Shown piece after piece: positions 44,449 to 53,104 of a stretch of 64,000 bases of DNA (its first letter is position 1; the number at the start of each line of letters is the position of its first letter). The stretch lies in contig CAWBXR010000001.1 in assembly GCA_963792815.1 (NCBI GenBank), positions 310,001 through 374,000 on the forward strand. The letters run 5' to 3'. Source of the DNA: JARRPM01 sp963792815 (GTDB lineage Bacteria > Pseudomonadota > Gammaproteobacteria > Pseudomonadales > Halieaceae). The notes below the pieces were generated by a model. That model was not told the DNA's origin. It did no database searches and saw only the letters and a list, made by a program, of their open reading frames with translations. The translations under genes and the position numbers were made by a program.

Positions 44449-44644
44449 TCCCGGCTATTGCGGCGGCGCCAGGCTCATCCCGAACAGCTGCGCGAGGTCC
44501 GGACGACGCTCAGCCAGCGCCTCGAGCGCTGCCCGTGCACACCGCCTGGTCGCGGGGTGTGTATGGGTCTGCACGAAGGGGCGCAGGTGCAGCGGTAGGC
44601 CGGCCAGGATATCCGCCTGGGAGAGCGCGCCGCCCCGTTGGTGT
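44449..44644 (-). other. Gap with an orphan protein-like frame
   Basis: A 196-bp gap between the lipase gene and the isomerase gene (convergent). On the minus strand, one frame from ~44645 to a TAG at ~44456 reads ~60 residues with gene-like composition (SQADILAGLPLHLRPFVQT and ALAERRPDLAQLFGMSL) but has no start codon. It may be the 3' remnant of a deleted gene. No family was recognised. Confidence 0.25.
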
Positions 44645-45277
44645 TCACGCGTCCGGCTGCGCTTCGGGAGCCGCGCGCTCGAATGCTTCCAGCGAGTTGC
44701 AGTGTTGGTTCACCTGGCGGATATTGGGATAGTCTTCCATGGGAACCTTGAAACGGTAAGCATTGTACACCTGGGGGATAAGGCAGACATCGGCCAGTGT
44801 GGGCCGGTCGCCAAAACAGCAGTCCCCCATGGTCTGGGCCAGGCTCAGCTCGATTGCACTGAAACTGCGATCCACCCAGTTGCGGTACCAGGCCTGAATC
44901 GCCTCCTCGCCCGCCCCCATGTGGTCCCTCAGGTAGCCCAGCACGGAGACGTTATTGAGCGGGTGAATATCGCAGGCAATATTGTTGACCAGGGAGCGCA
45001 CCCTGGCCCGCAGCAGCGGATCCTGCGGCAGCAGGGCCGGAGGCGGGGAGGTTTCTTCCAGCCATTCCAGGATCGCTATGGACTGGGAAAGTATCTCACC
45101 GCCATCCAGTTCCAGCGCCGGTACCAGGCCCTGGGGATTGCGCGCCAGGTAGGCCTCGCTGTTTTGCTCGCGGGTGAGGAGATTTACCGGTACATAGTCG
45201 TAGGGCAGGCCTTTGAGGTTAAGGGCAATGCGGATCCGGTATGCGGCTGAAGAGCGGTAGTAGGAGTACAGTTTCAC
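44645..45277 (-). CDS. maiA: Maleylacetoacetate isomerase (zeta-class GST)
   Basis: A 210-residue zeta-class GST. The diagnostic SSAAYRIRIALN (residues 9-20) contains the Ser-Ser active-site pair; NPQGLVPALELDG and SQSIAILEWLEE follow, and the C-terminal domain keeps FGDRPTLADVCLIPQVYNA. It isomerises maleylacetoacetate to fumarylacetoacetate in tyrosine/homogentisate breakdown, or maleylpyruvate in gentisate breakdown. No other gene of these pathways is adjacent. It diverges from the cyclase-family gene. Confidence 0.93.
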   Translation of the reverse strand: MKLYSYYRSSAAYRIRIALNLKGLPYDYVPVNLLTREQNSEAYLARNPQGLVPALELDGGEILSQSIAILEWLEETSPPPALLPQDPLLRARVRSLVNNIACDIHPLNNVSVLGYLRDHMGAGEEAIQAWYRNWVDRSFSAIELSLAQTMGDCCFGDRPTLADVCLIPQVYNAYRFKVPMEDYPNIRQVNQHCNSLEAFERAAPEAQPDA

Positions 45278-45442
45278 AGTCTCTCCGGTGTCGGTGTGGC
45301 CGGGTACATTTCACCACGATCCGGCCATACAAGCCAAAACTGTATCGGTATGTTTGCTTATAAGCAGGATCTGCGCTAAACCCAAAGCAGCTAAGCGGGT
45401 ATTCGGCGCGGTGTTGATGTCGCTTGGGCAGCCTGGGGGAAT

Positions 45443-46408
45443 ATGATGATAAAACGATTTTGCAACAACTGCGGCATCGCGCTGGCGCTCTCGCTGGTGC
45501 TCATGGTTCCCCGGGTGGGAGCGCAACAGTGCCAACCCTCCCGCTGGGGTGCGGAGGATGAAATTGGCGCGGCCAACCACATGTCGCCCGAGCAGGTGCT
45601 GATGGCGGTCAAGCTGGTCAGTAAGGGCGAGAGTCATCCCCTGGGCATTGTTGTAGATCCAGCCATGCCCGCCTTTCCGCCGCGTTCCTTCTCCTTGCAG
45701 GTGGTGCAGCCGGGCCAGCATAACGGCCGTTCGCTGCGGCCCCAGTTTGGCTGGGACCTGGTCTACAACGACGACATGGCCCAGTTGTGGTTTGGTACAG
45801 GCTCCCAGCTCGATGGTCTCGGCCACATGGGAGAGGCAGGTACCTATTACAACTGCAACGAGGCGGTGGACTTCATCGATATCGGCGGCCTGAAGAAGCT
45901 CGGTACCCACAACGTTCCCCCGCTGGTGGGCCGGGGAATTCTGCTGGATATGGCCGGATATTTTGATGTCGCCGTGATGTCTGCCGGGCAGGGTATCACC
46001 GCGGCGGATATCAAGGCTGCCGCAAAAGCCCAGGGGGTCGAGATACGTCCGGGCGACGTGGTGCTGCTCCACACGGGTTGGACAGACGGGATGCTGCAGT
46101 CGGATCCGACGGCCTGGGCGGCCGGGGAGCCCGGCCTTACCAACGAGGCGGCGCGCTACCTCGCGTCCCTGGATCCGATGGCGGTGGGCGCGGACACCTG
46201 GGGTGTGGATGCGGTGCCACCGGTCGAGGGGGACAAGGTGTTTTACGGCCACATCGAGTTTCTTCGCAACAACGGCATCTACCTGCTGGAAACCATGAAC
46301 ACCGGGAGGCTGGCCCGGGAGGGAGTACACGAGTTTATGTTTGTAATGGGGCAGGCGCGTATCAAGGGCGCGGTGCAGATGATCATCAACCCGGTGGCGC
46401 TGTGGTAG
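45443..46408 (+). CDS. Exported cyclase-family protein (KynB-like fold)
   Basis: A 321-residue member of the cyclase/kynurenine-formamidase-like family, with a signal segment (GIALALSLVLMVPRVGAQ). The family metal motif, normally HxGTHxDxxxH, reads FGTGSQLDGLGHMG (residues 117-130): Asp124 and His128 are kept, but the first two His positions are replaced. The same replacement is, to my recollection, common in a subgroup of annotated cyclases. RPGDVVLLHTGW and the ADTWGVDAVPP block also match the family. Reaction unknown; the divergent neighbour is maiA, so a ring-cleavage-product hydrolase is possible. Confidence 0.85.
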   Translation: MMIKRFCNNCGIALALSLVLMVPRVGAQQCQPSRWGAEDEIGAANHMSPEQVLMAVKLVSKGESHPLGIVVDPAMPAFPPRSFSLQVVQPGQHNGRSLRPQFGWDLVYNDDMAQLWFGTGSQLDGLGHMGEAGTYYNCNEAVDFIDIGGLKKLGTHNVPPLVGRGILLDMAGYFDVAVMSAGQGITAADIKAAAKAQGVEIRPGDVVLLHTGWTDGMLQSDPTAWAAGEPGLTNEAARYLASLDPMAVGADTWGVDAVPPVEGDKVFYGHIEFLRNNGIYLLETMNTGRLAREGVHEFMFVMGQARIKGAVQMIINPVALW

Positions 46409-46505
46409 CGGCGTCCGGCTGCGGCCCTTCACCAGTAACGCATATTGCGCCCGCCCCCGGGTGATTGAAGTTGTAAAGGCGGTTTCCCTGGGCTAGGGTC
46501 GTGCG

Positions 46506-48656
46506 ATGCCAGAGACTACACACGAGACTTTGTTCAGCGTCGGCGACAACTGCTGGCGCTGCGAAACGACACAGCAGGCTGCTATTGCCATCGACGGTGA
46601 GCGCTATTTCCGCGCCGTGCGGGAGGCGATTATTGCAGCCCGACACCGGGTGATGATCCTTGGCTGGGATATTCACAGCAAGCTCAGGCTGGTGCGAGAC
46701 GAGACCGACGACGGCCTGCCGGTTGAGCTCGGCGCGCTGCTCGACCATGTCGCCAGCAAGCAGTCAGTCGACGTATACCTGCTGAGCTGGGACTTCGCGA
46801 TGATTTACCTGCTCGAGCGCGAAGCATTCCCCTCCTATACGTTCGACAGCAAGACTCATTCCAGGGTGCGATTCAAATTGGACGGGGCTCATCCCAAGGG
46901 TGCTTCCCAGCACCAGAAGCTGGTGGTGATCGACGATTCGGTGGCCTTTTGCGGCGGTATCGACCTGAGCCAGTGGCGCTGGGACAGCAGCGAGCACCTG
47001 CCCGACGATGAGCGCAGGGTCGACCCTGCCGGTAACACCTACCAACCCTTCCACGACTTGCAAATGGCAGTGGATGGAGACGCGGCTGCTGCCCTTGCGG
47101 TACTGGCGCGTGAGCGGTGGCGGCGCGCGACCGGTGAGGAGCTTTCGCCGCTGCCCGAAGGGAGGCAGGGCAGCCCCTGGCCCGCCTCGCTGGATCCGGT
47201 AATCCGTGATGTACCGATCGCCATAGCGCGTACCGAACCGGCACACGATGGGCGCGACGGGGTGCGCGAGGTGCAGCAACTCTACCTCGACATAATCGCC
47301 GCGGCGACCCGCTATATCTATATAGAAAACCAGTACCTGACGGCCCATTGCATAGCCGCAGCGCTGGCGGAACGACTGGGGCAAAGCGATGCGCCCGAGG
47401 TGGTGATCGTGATGCCGCAGAAAACCGGCGGCTGGCTCGAACAGCAGACCATGGACGTGGTCCGGGGCAGGGTCGTCAGCCAGCTTGTCGAGGCCGATAC
47501 CGGTGACCGCCTGCGGCTCTACTATCCACAGGTGTCTGCTTCCGGGGATGTTTTCACCATGGTCCATGCGAAGCTCATGATCGCGGACGACCAGTGGCTG
47601 GTGCTTGGCTCGGCCAATCTCAGCAACCGGTCCATGGCGCTGGACAGTGAGTGCAACCTGGCGCTGCAGGCGCCGCCGGGCTCGGATACCTTGCAGGCGA
47701 TTCGCCAGTTGCTGGACGCACTGCTGGCCCAGCACCTGGCGTGCGAGCCTGCGGAGGTCGCCCGGGTACTGCGGCGGGAGCGGTCGCTGATCGCTGCGAT
47801 CGAAGCACTGCGGGACGGTGAACACACCTTGCAGGTGCTGGATGCGAAAGTGGATCCCACTGTTGATGAGCTGGTCCCCGACTCGGCGCTGGTTGATCCC
47901 GAGAAACCGATGGACGCTGAGCTTTTTGTCTCCAATTTTGTGCCGGATGACTATCGCCCCCACTCCGCCCGACGTATCGTGTTGGCGGTCATTACCCTTG
48001 CCGCCCTGCTTGGTCTGGCCGCCGCGTGGCGCTGGACTCCCCTGGGAGAAATGCTTGACCTGAACCAGCTGGTGGAGCAGGCCCGGGAGTTGAATGCTCG
48101 CCCCGCGGCACCCGTACTGGTAGTGCTGATCTTTGCCATTGCCTCGGCACTGGCGATACCGCTGACGCTGCTGGTTATCGCCTCCGTCCTCGCTTTTGGC
48201 GCGACAAGTGGATTCCTGTATTCGCTTGCGGGGGCCGAGCTGGGCGCCCTGATCAGCTATGGCATCGGTCACACTGTGGGGCGTGACCTGCTGCGGCGCT
48301 ACGCCGGTCAAACACTCAATGCGGTCAGCAAGCGCCTGTCCCGCAGGGGAGTTCTGGCCATTCTCACACTGCGCATCGTGCCGGTGGCGCCATATTCCGT
48401 CATCAACCTGGTGGCGGGGGCCTCGCATATTTCACTGCGGGACTTTGCTCTCGGCACGCTGCTGGGTCTGGTGCCGGGGCTTGCCGCGATTGCCCTGTTT
48501 GCCGATGGCGTCGCCCAGGCGCTGCGCGAACCCGACCAGGGTGGCGTTACCTGGTTAGCCGGCCTGTTATTGATACTGTTGGTTGCCGGGCTCGGGTTGC
48601 GCAAACTGTTGCAACGCCGCCAGCGCGCCACGGAAACCCGGTCAGGCGACCGCTGA
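46506..48656 (+). CDS. Phospholipase D-like protein fused to a VTT/DedA-like membrane domain
   Basis: A 716-residue protein. The first ~480 residues are a phospholipase D/cardiolipin-synthase-like domain with two HKD motifs: H136-x-K138-x4-D143 (SQHQKLVVID) and H354-x-K356-x4-D361 (VHAKLMIAD), followed by LGSANLSNRSM. After a linker comes a TM segment (IVLAVITLAALLGLAAAW) and a VTT (SNARE-associated, DedA-like) domain of several TM helices with LTLRIVPVAPYSVINLVAGAS. The membrane domain probably anchors or supplies lipid substrates; transphosphatidylation or phospholipid hydrolysis is inferred. The EEP-family gene follows after 4 bp. Confidence 0.9.
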   Translation: MPETTHETLFSVGDNCWRCETTQQAAIAIDGERYFRAVREAIIAARHRVMILGWDIHSKLRLVRDETDDGLPVELGALLDHVASKQSVDVYLLSWDFAMIYLLEREAFPSYTFDSKTHSRVRFKLDGAHPKGASQHQKLVVIDDSVAFCGGIDLSQWRWDSSEHLPDDERRVDPAGNTYQPFHDLQMAVDGDAAAALAVLARERWRRATGEELSPLPEGRQGSPWPASLDPVIRDVPIAIARTEPAHDGRDGVREVQQLYLDIIAAATRYIYIENQYLTAHCIAAALAERLGQSDAPEVVIVMPQKTGGWLEQQTMDVVRGRVVSQLVEADTGDRLRLYYPQVSASGDVFTMVHAKLMIADDQWLVLGSANLSNRSMALDSECNLALQAPPGSDTLQAIRQLLDALLAQHLACEPAEVARVLRRERSLIAAIEALRDGEHTLQVLDAKVDPTVDELVPDSALVDPEKPMDAELFVSNFVPDDYRPHSARRIVLAVITLAALLGLAAAWRWTPLGEMLDLNQLVEQARELNARPAAPVLVVLIFAIASALAIPLTLLVIASVLAFGATSGFLYSLAGAELGALISYGIGHTVGRDLLRRYAGQTLNAVSKRLSRRGVLAILTLRIVPVAPYSVINLVAGASHISLRDFALGTLLGLVPGLAAIALFADGVAQALREPDQGGVTWLAGLLLILLVAGLGLRKLLQRRQRATETRSGDR

Positions 48657-48660
48657 GCCC

Positions 48661-49362
48661 ATGGTGAGCACAGCCAGTTTCAAGCTTGCCACCTGGAATA
48701 TCCACCGTTGTATCGGCTCGGATGGTGTGATGTCGCGCAGCCGCTGCGCGCAGGTGTTAGGGGAAATAGACGCGGATCTTGTGGTACTCCAGGAAGTCGA
48801 ATCGACGCCGGGTCAGGCAGATGATGTGCTGGAGTACTTTGCCAGTGCGACAGCCAGTTGCGCCGTCGCTGGCCCGACCATGATGTCCGGTGACGCGCAC
48901 TACGGCAATGCCCTGTTGACCCGGATCCCGGTAGAGGCGGTGCGGTGTCACGACATCAGCCTTGCAGGGCGCGAGCCCCGTGGCGCCCTGGACGTGGATT
49001 TACGATTTGGGGGGGAGAGTATCCAGCTGGTGGCAACTCACCTGGGTTTGCGACCCTCTGAACGACGAGCCCAGGTAGAGGCGCTGGTGCCGCTTTTTCG
49101 CGAGGAGAGCCGGAAGCTGGTGTTGTTGGCGGGGGACCTGAACGAGTGGTTCCTGTGGGGGCGGCCGCTGCGCAGGCTGCACAGGATATTTTCCGACACG
49201 CCCCACAGGCGCAGCTGGCCCGCCCGCTGGCCATTGTTTGCGCTCGATCGTATCTGGGTAAACCCCAGGCGATGTCTGCACCGGCTGTCGGTACACGAGA
49301 CCCCTCTATCCAGGGTCGCCTCGGATCACCTGCCGTTGGTAGCTGATATCCGCCTGGACTAG
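48661..49362 (+). CDS. Endonuclease/exonuclease/phosphatase (EEP) family protein
   Basis: A 233-residue metal-dependent phosphoesterase of the DNase I-like fold: LATWNIH, VVLQEVE (metal-binding Glu), VATHLGLRPSERRAQ, LAGDLNEW (Asp/Asn) and SDHLPLVAD (catalytic His). It starts at ATG 48661, four bases after the PLD-VTT stop, and is surely co-transcribed with it. Relatives beside PLD-type genes may act on phosphatidyl or inositol phosphates instead of DNA; the substrate here is unknown. No signal peptide, so a cytosolic location is likely. Confidence 0.9.
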   Translation: MVSTASFKLATWNIHRCIGSDGVMSRSRCAQVLGEIDADLVVLQEVESTPGQADDVLEYFASATASCAVAGPTMMSGDAHYGNALLTRIPVEAVRCHDISLAGREPRGALDVDLRFGGESIQLVATHLGLRPSERRAQVEALVPLFREESRKLVLLAGDLNEWFLWGRPLRRLHRIFSDTPHRRSWPARWPLFALDRIWVNPRRCLHRLSVHETPLSRVASDHLPLVADIRLD

Positions 49363-49394
49363 CGGCAAAGGTACTGCCTGTTGGCAGAGTGTCC

Positions 49395-51350
49395 CTACCC
49401 GCACAGCAGCCAGTAGAAGCCGAAGGCCGGGATGACTATCTGGTCGTTAAAGCGGGTGGGGGATACGCCACTCACCGCGTCCTGCAACTCCCCCAGCTCG
49501 AAGCGACCCCGGTTGCGCAGGTCCTGCAGGTTGAATTGCTCGGGCCTGTCAGCGAAATTGGCTACCACCAGCACCGACTCCATCGGGACCACGGGGTTAG
49601 TGCGGGTGAAGACGAACAGGTGCGGGTTGCCAACGTCTATCAGTTCCCGGTTGTTGAAGTCCGCCATGGCCGCCAGTGACTTGCGCGCCGCGATCATCTG
49701 TTTCAGGCCGTCGAAGATACGCTGTTCAACACTGCCCCGCTGGTGGCGCTGTTCCGCGCGCTGCCAGTCGTAGCGGGGACGGTGGAGCCAGCGATTGTCA
49801 GCGGCCTTGGTGGCATCGCTGGCATAATCGTTGTTGTTGAGGGTTCCCAGTTCATCCCCGTAGTAGAGCAGGGGAATTCCGCCGAAGGACAGGATCAGGC
49901 TGTGCAGCAGCAGTATCTGGTCGATGCTGCCCTGCACCAGCGATGGATCGTTGAGCTCCAGTGCCGTTTCCAGGCCGACCAGTGAAGCCAGCGAGCCCGA
50001 GATGCGGGCATCCCCGGTTTTATCGTTGCGCCCGAAGGGTCGTCCCCTGGCCGGGGAATCATCGTAGGCGCCGGTGTAGTAATCGATGATGAATCGTCGG
50101 TGGGCGGCGGGTTCGTAGCCGACGGCGCGGATATCCGCATCGTCGAATCCCAAGCCGATATCGTCGTGGCAGCGCACATAATTCAACCAGGTGGCCCGAT
50201 CCAGTTTATCCGGCAGGCTGCTGATGCCCTGGTAGAGTAGTTTGGCATTCTTGGTGGCAGCGGCGTCCCAAAGCAGGGCCATATAGGTGGCGTTGTAGGC
50301 AATCTCGCACTCCTTGGCGATGACCGCGTCCTCACCGAAGTACTTGATGATCTCCACCGGGGCCACGATTGCCTCGGCGATAAACAGGACCCCTGGCGCA
50401 GTGACCTGGCAGCAGTCCTTGAACAGCTGCAGAATCAGGTGCGCCTCGCGTTCGTTCTGGGAGGTAGTACCGATTTTTTTCCACAGGAATGCCACCGCGT
50501 CCAGGCGCAGGATGTCGGCACCCCTGTTGGCCCAGAACAGTATGATATCGAGCATCTCGATGAATACCGCCGGGTTACTGTAATTGAGGTCCCACTGGTA
50601 ACTGTTGAAAACCGTCATCACCCATTTGTTCATCTGTTCGTTAAAGGTGAAGTTGCCCGGAGCAGTCTCCGGAAAGATCTCCGGCATGGTCTCTTCGAAC
50701 AAATCCGGGATGTCCCGGTTCTCGAAGATATAGTAGTAATCGCCATAGGCCTGCTCCCCTGCGCGGGCACGTTGCGCCCACTCGTGCTGGTCGGAGGTGT
50801 GATTGACCACGACATCCAGTGTCAGCAGCATGTTGCGGCGGCGAAACTCCGCTCCCAGGGCCTCCAGTTCTTCCAGGCTGCCGGCGCGCGCATTTATGTT
50901 GCGAAAATCGCTGACGGCATAGCCACCATCGCTGGCCCCAGCAGGGCATTCAAGAATGGGCATCACGTGCACCATATTCACGCCCAGTTCCTGCAGGTAG
51001 GGAAGCCTGCCCTCGAGCCCCGCCAGATTGTCGGCAAAACCGTCCAGGTACAGCGCCATGCCGACCCACTCCTGGCGGAGAAACCAGTGGTGATCCTGCT
51101 CCCGGGCGATGTCCAGCAACTTCAGGGCAGGGTCGCGGGCGATATACTGGGTCGCCATTACGCTAACGAGTTTCAGCAGCTGCTGCTGGAAGTCCTCTCG
51201 CTGCCCGTATAGCCGGCTGAACAGGCTGTGGATGGCGTAAAAGTTGGCGCCTAGCCGGGTATAGAAGTGCCGCAGGTCACGCTTGCGGATCTCCGGCTTG
51301 AGCTGGTCGAGAATGTTGTTGAGCAGGTAGTGCGCCTGTTGTTCGTACAT
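49395..51350 (-). CDS. ams: Amylosucrase (GH13 alpha-glucan-forming sucrose glucosyltransferase)
   Basis: A 651-residue GH13 enzyme of amylosucrase length. Catalytic parts are TLDVVVNHT (177-185), nucleophile D284 in ILRLDAVAF, acid/base E326 in FIAEAIV, and VRCHDDIG with the transition-state Asp. It uses sucrose to build alpha-1,4-glucan and releases fructose, which the adjacent fructokinase can phosphorylate. Last gene of the sps-spp-fruK-ams unit, 18 bp after fruK. A sucrose hydrolase activity cannot be excluded from sequence. Confidence 0.93.
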   Translation of the reverse strand: MYEQQAHYLLNNILDQLKPEIRKRDLRHFYTRLGANFYAIHSLFSRLYGQREDFQQQLLKLVSVMATQYIARDPALKLLDIAREQDHHWFLRQEWVGMALYLDGFADNLAGLEGRLPYLQELGVNMVHVMPILECPAGASDGGYAVSDFRNINARAGSLEELEALGAEFRRRNMLLTLDVVVNHTSDQHEWAQRARAGEQAYGDYYYIFENRDIPDLFEETMPEIFPETAPGNFTFNEQMNKWVMTVFNSYQWDLNYSNPAVFIEMLDIILFWANRGADILRLDAVAFLWKKIGTTSQNEREAHLILQLFKDCCQVTAPGVLFIAEAIVAPVEIIKYFGEDAVIAKECEIAYNATYMALLWDAAATKNAKLLYQGISSLPDKLDRATWLNYVRCHDDIGLGFDDADIRAVGYEPAAHRRFIIDYYTGAYDDSPARGRPFGRNDKTGDARISGSLASLVGLETALELNDPSLVQGSIDQILLLHSLILSFGGIPLLYYGDELGTLNNNDYASDATKAADNRWLHRPRYDWQRAEQRHQRGSVEQRIFDGLKQMIAARKSLAAMADFNNRELIDVGNPHLFVFTRTNPVVPMESVLVVANFADRPEQFNLQDLRNRGRFELGELQDAVSGVSPTRFNDQIVIPAFGFYWLLCG

Positions 51351-51368
51351 CGACTCTCCATGATCTCC

Positions 51369-52250
51369 TCAGTCGGTCAATTGCCATTGACGGCTGAAAT
51401 TCCTGTAAAACGCCCGGTCGTTAACCGTGGCCCCCCGTTGCCCGACCACGGCGCCGGCAAACTGCTGGGCTCGCTCCAGTACAACAGGCAAGGCCCAGTC
51501 ATTGAGCAGGCCCAGCAACATGACCGCCGCGAAGGCGTCTCCCGCGCCGACGGTGTCCACCACCTCGTTATTGGCCACCGGCGCCACCTGCAGGCGCTCT
51601 CCGCTGGCGAGTAACAACTCGGCACCCCGGGCGCCGCGGGTGACCAGCAGACCCCGCAAGTCGTAGCGCCGCAGGAAATCGCCTTCCAGGTCCGCCGATG
51701 TGTCATTGCCCGCAAGCAGCGCCAGTTCATCGCCGTTGAGTTTGACCCAGTGCGCCCCCTGCAGCAGCTCATGCACCGCCCCCGCTTGCCACCAGGGCGG
51801 CCGCAGGTTGACGTCGACGAATATCGTTTGCGGCTCGCTTGCGCGCAACTCTCGCAGTGCCCTGGCCGAGCCGGCAGCGCGGGTCGCGAGGCTACCATGG
51901 TAGAGTAAGCGGGAGGAAGCGGCACTTATCGGTTCGATATTGTCATAGGCGCAGTCCGCAACGATGTCATAGCCGGGCTCGCCATCGGTGAAGGATATCG
52001 CAACTCGGCCGGTGGGCCGCTCCGGGTCGGTTTGCAGGTCACCGGTTGCGAGCCCCCAGGCTTCCATGGCTTCGCGAACCTGTCTCCCCTCGGGGTCTCG
52101 ACCTATCCGACTCACCAGGCGCGGTGACTGGCCAAATGCCTGCAGGTGCCATGCGACATTAAAGGGGGCTCCGCCGAGTACCCGGTTGCCGTCCGGGAAA
52201 TGGTCAAATAGCACCTCTCCGAAAATATAGACGCCTTTGTCCTCGTTCAT
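51369..52250 (-). CDS. fruK: Fructokinase (PfkB family)
   Basis: A 293-residue ribokinase-like sugar kinase: FGEVLFDHFPDG and GGAPFNVAWHLQAFG at the N-terminus, FVDVNLRPPWW in the centre, and DTVGAGDAFAA (catalytic Asp and anion hole) near residue 240. It phosphorylates fructose made by amylosucrase. Its start overlaps the phosphatase gene by ATGA. The operon order matches the sucrose cluster known from halotolerant methylotrophs. Confidence 0.92.
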   Translation of the reverse strand: MNEDKGVYIFGEVLFDHFPDGNRVLGGAPFNVAWHLQAFGQSPRLVSRIGRDPEGRQVREAMEAWGLATGDLQTDPERPTGRVAISFTDGEPGYDIVADCAYDNIEPISAASSRLLYHGSLATRAAGSARALRELRASEPQTIFVDVNLRPPWWQAGAVHELLQGAHWVKLNGDELALLAGNDTSADLEGDFLRRYDLRGLLVTRGARGAELLLASGERLQVAPVANNEVVDTVGAGDAFAAVMLLGLLNDWALPVVLERAQQFAGAVVGQRGATVNDRAFYRNFSRQWQLTD

Positions 52251-53104
52251 TCCGTCACCTCCGTACCCACCTGCTGCAGCAGTGTCGGGTGATAGTGGGC
52301 AATGCCCTCTAGGATGCCGGCACTGTAATTACCGTTCATCCCCTGGAATCCACCGCGGGCAATGTAGAGCCGGGTACTGTAGCCGTTCGCCGCGGCCTCG
52401 CTCAGGGCCTGCTCCCTGACCTGCACCTCGCAATTGGCAACCAGTACCGCGGGTACGGGGCTGGCCAGCACTTCGATATCGTTACCGCTGTCACCGCTGA
52501 AAACCGTATTTTCATCGCCAAAGCCCAGCTGGCGTTGCAGCCAGGCCACCGCATGGTACTTGCTCGCCGCCCGCGGCAGAATGTCGAGCAGGCCGATGGC
52601 CGCCGGTTCGTCCACGCTCCACACCAGCCGGGCTTTTATACCATGCGTTTGCAGACGTGTTTCGATAGCGCTGGACGTTGCCTTCCGATCGCTGTCCAGG
52701 GCGTGGTAATAGCTCAGCTTGTGACTGTTCTGCTTGTGCACCTCCTGCAGGCGCAGGGCACTGATGTCATCCAGCAGCCGTTGCAGATCCGGGTTGCTCA
52801 TGTCGTTCCAGTCACTGCCGATCTGCTTGTCCCAGGAGGTGTCGAGCTGCCAGTTGCCACCGGGCTCCATCCGGTAAATGGTGGTGCCGACATCGCCGAT
52901 AACGAAGTCCGGTTGCGGCAGGCGGTATTGTTCCAGCGCCTCTTCCACCAGCTGGCGGTGCCGCCCGGTTACATAAGCCAGCACCACCCGGTCATCGGCT
53001 ACCAGCTCGGCGAATGCGGCGCGGGCCCGGGGGGATTCAGGCTGTGGCCCGTTGGGAATAAGCGTGCGGTCCAGGTCGGTGCACAACAGCAGGCGTTCAG
53101 GCAT
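52247..53104 (-). CDS. spp: Sucrose-6-phosphate phosphatase
   Basis: A 285-residue HAD phosphatase (C2B-cap type): D10-x-D12 in TDLDRTL, YVTGRHRQLV (motif II region), conserved Lys in ASKYHAVAWLQ, and FSGDSGNDIEVL (motif IV). It dephosphorylates sucrose-6-phosphate. An upstream in-frame start at 53134 exists, but the ATG at 53104 begins the HAD fold and overlaps the sps stop by 8 bp. Translational coupling with sps and fruK is evident. Confidence 0.92.
   Translation of the reverse strand: MPERLLLCTDLDRTLIPNGPQPESPRARAAFAELVADDRVVLAYVTGRHRQLVEEALEQYRLPQPDFVIGDVGTTIYRMEPGGNWQLDTSWDKQIGSDWNDMSNPDLQRLLDDISALRLQEVHKQNSHKLSYYHALDSDRKATSSAIETRLQTHGIKARLVWSVDEPAAIGLLDILPRAASKYHAVAWLQRQLGFGDENTVFSGDSGNDIEVLASPVPAVLVANCEVQVREQALSEAAANGYSTRLYIARGGFQGMNGNYSAGILEGIAHYHPTLLQQVGTEVTE

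Noticed and set aside
46764..48428. Open frame of ~550 codons antisense to the PLD-VTT gene
   Set aside because: The sense strand carries both HKD motifs and a VTT domain; the antisense translation has none.
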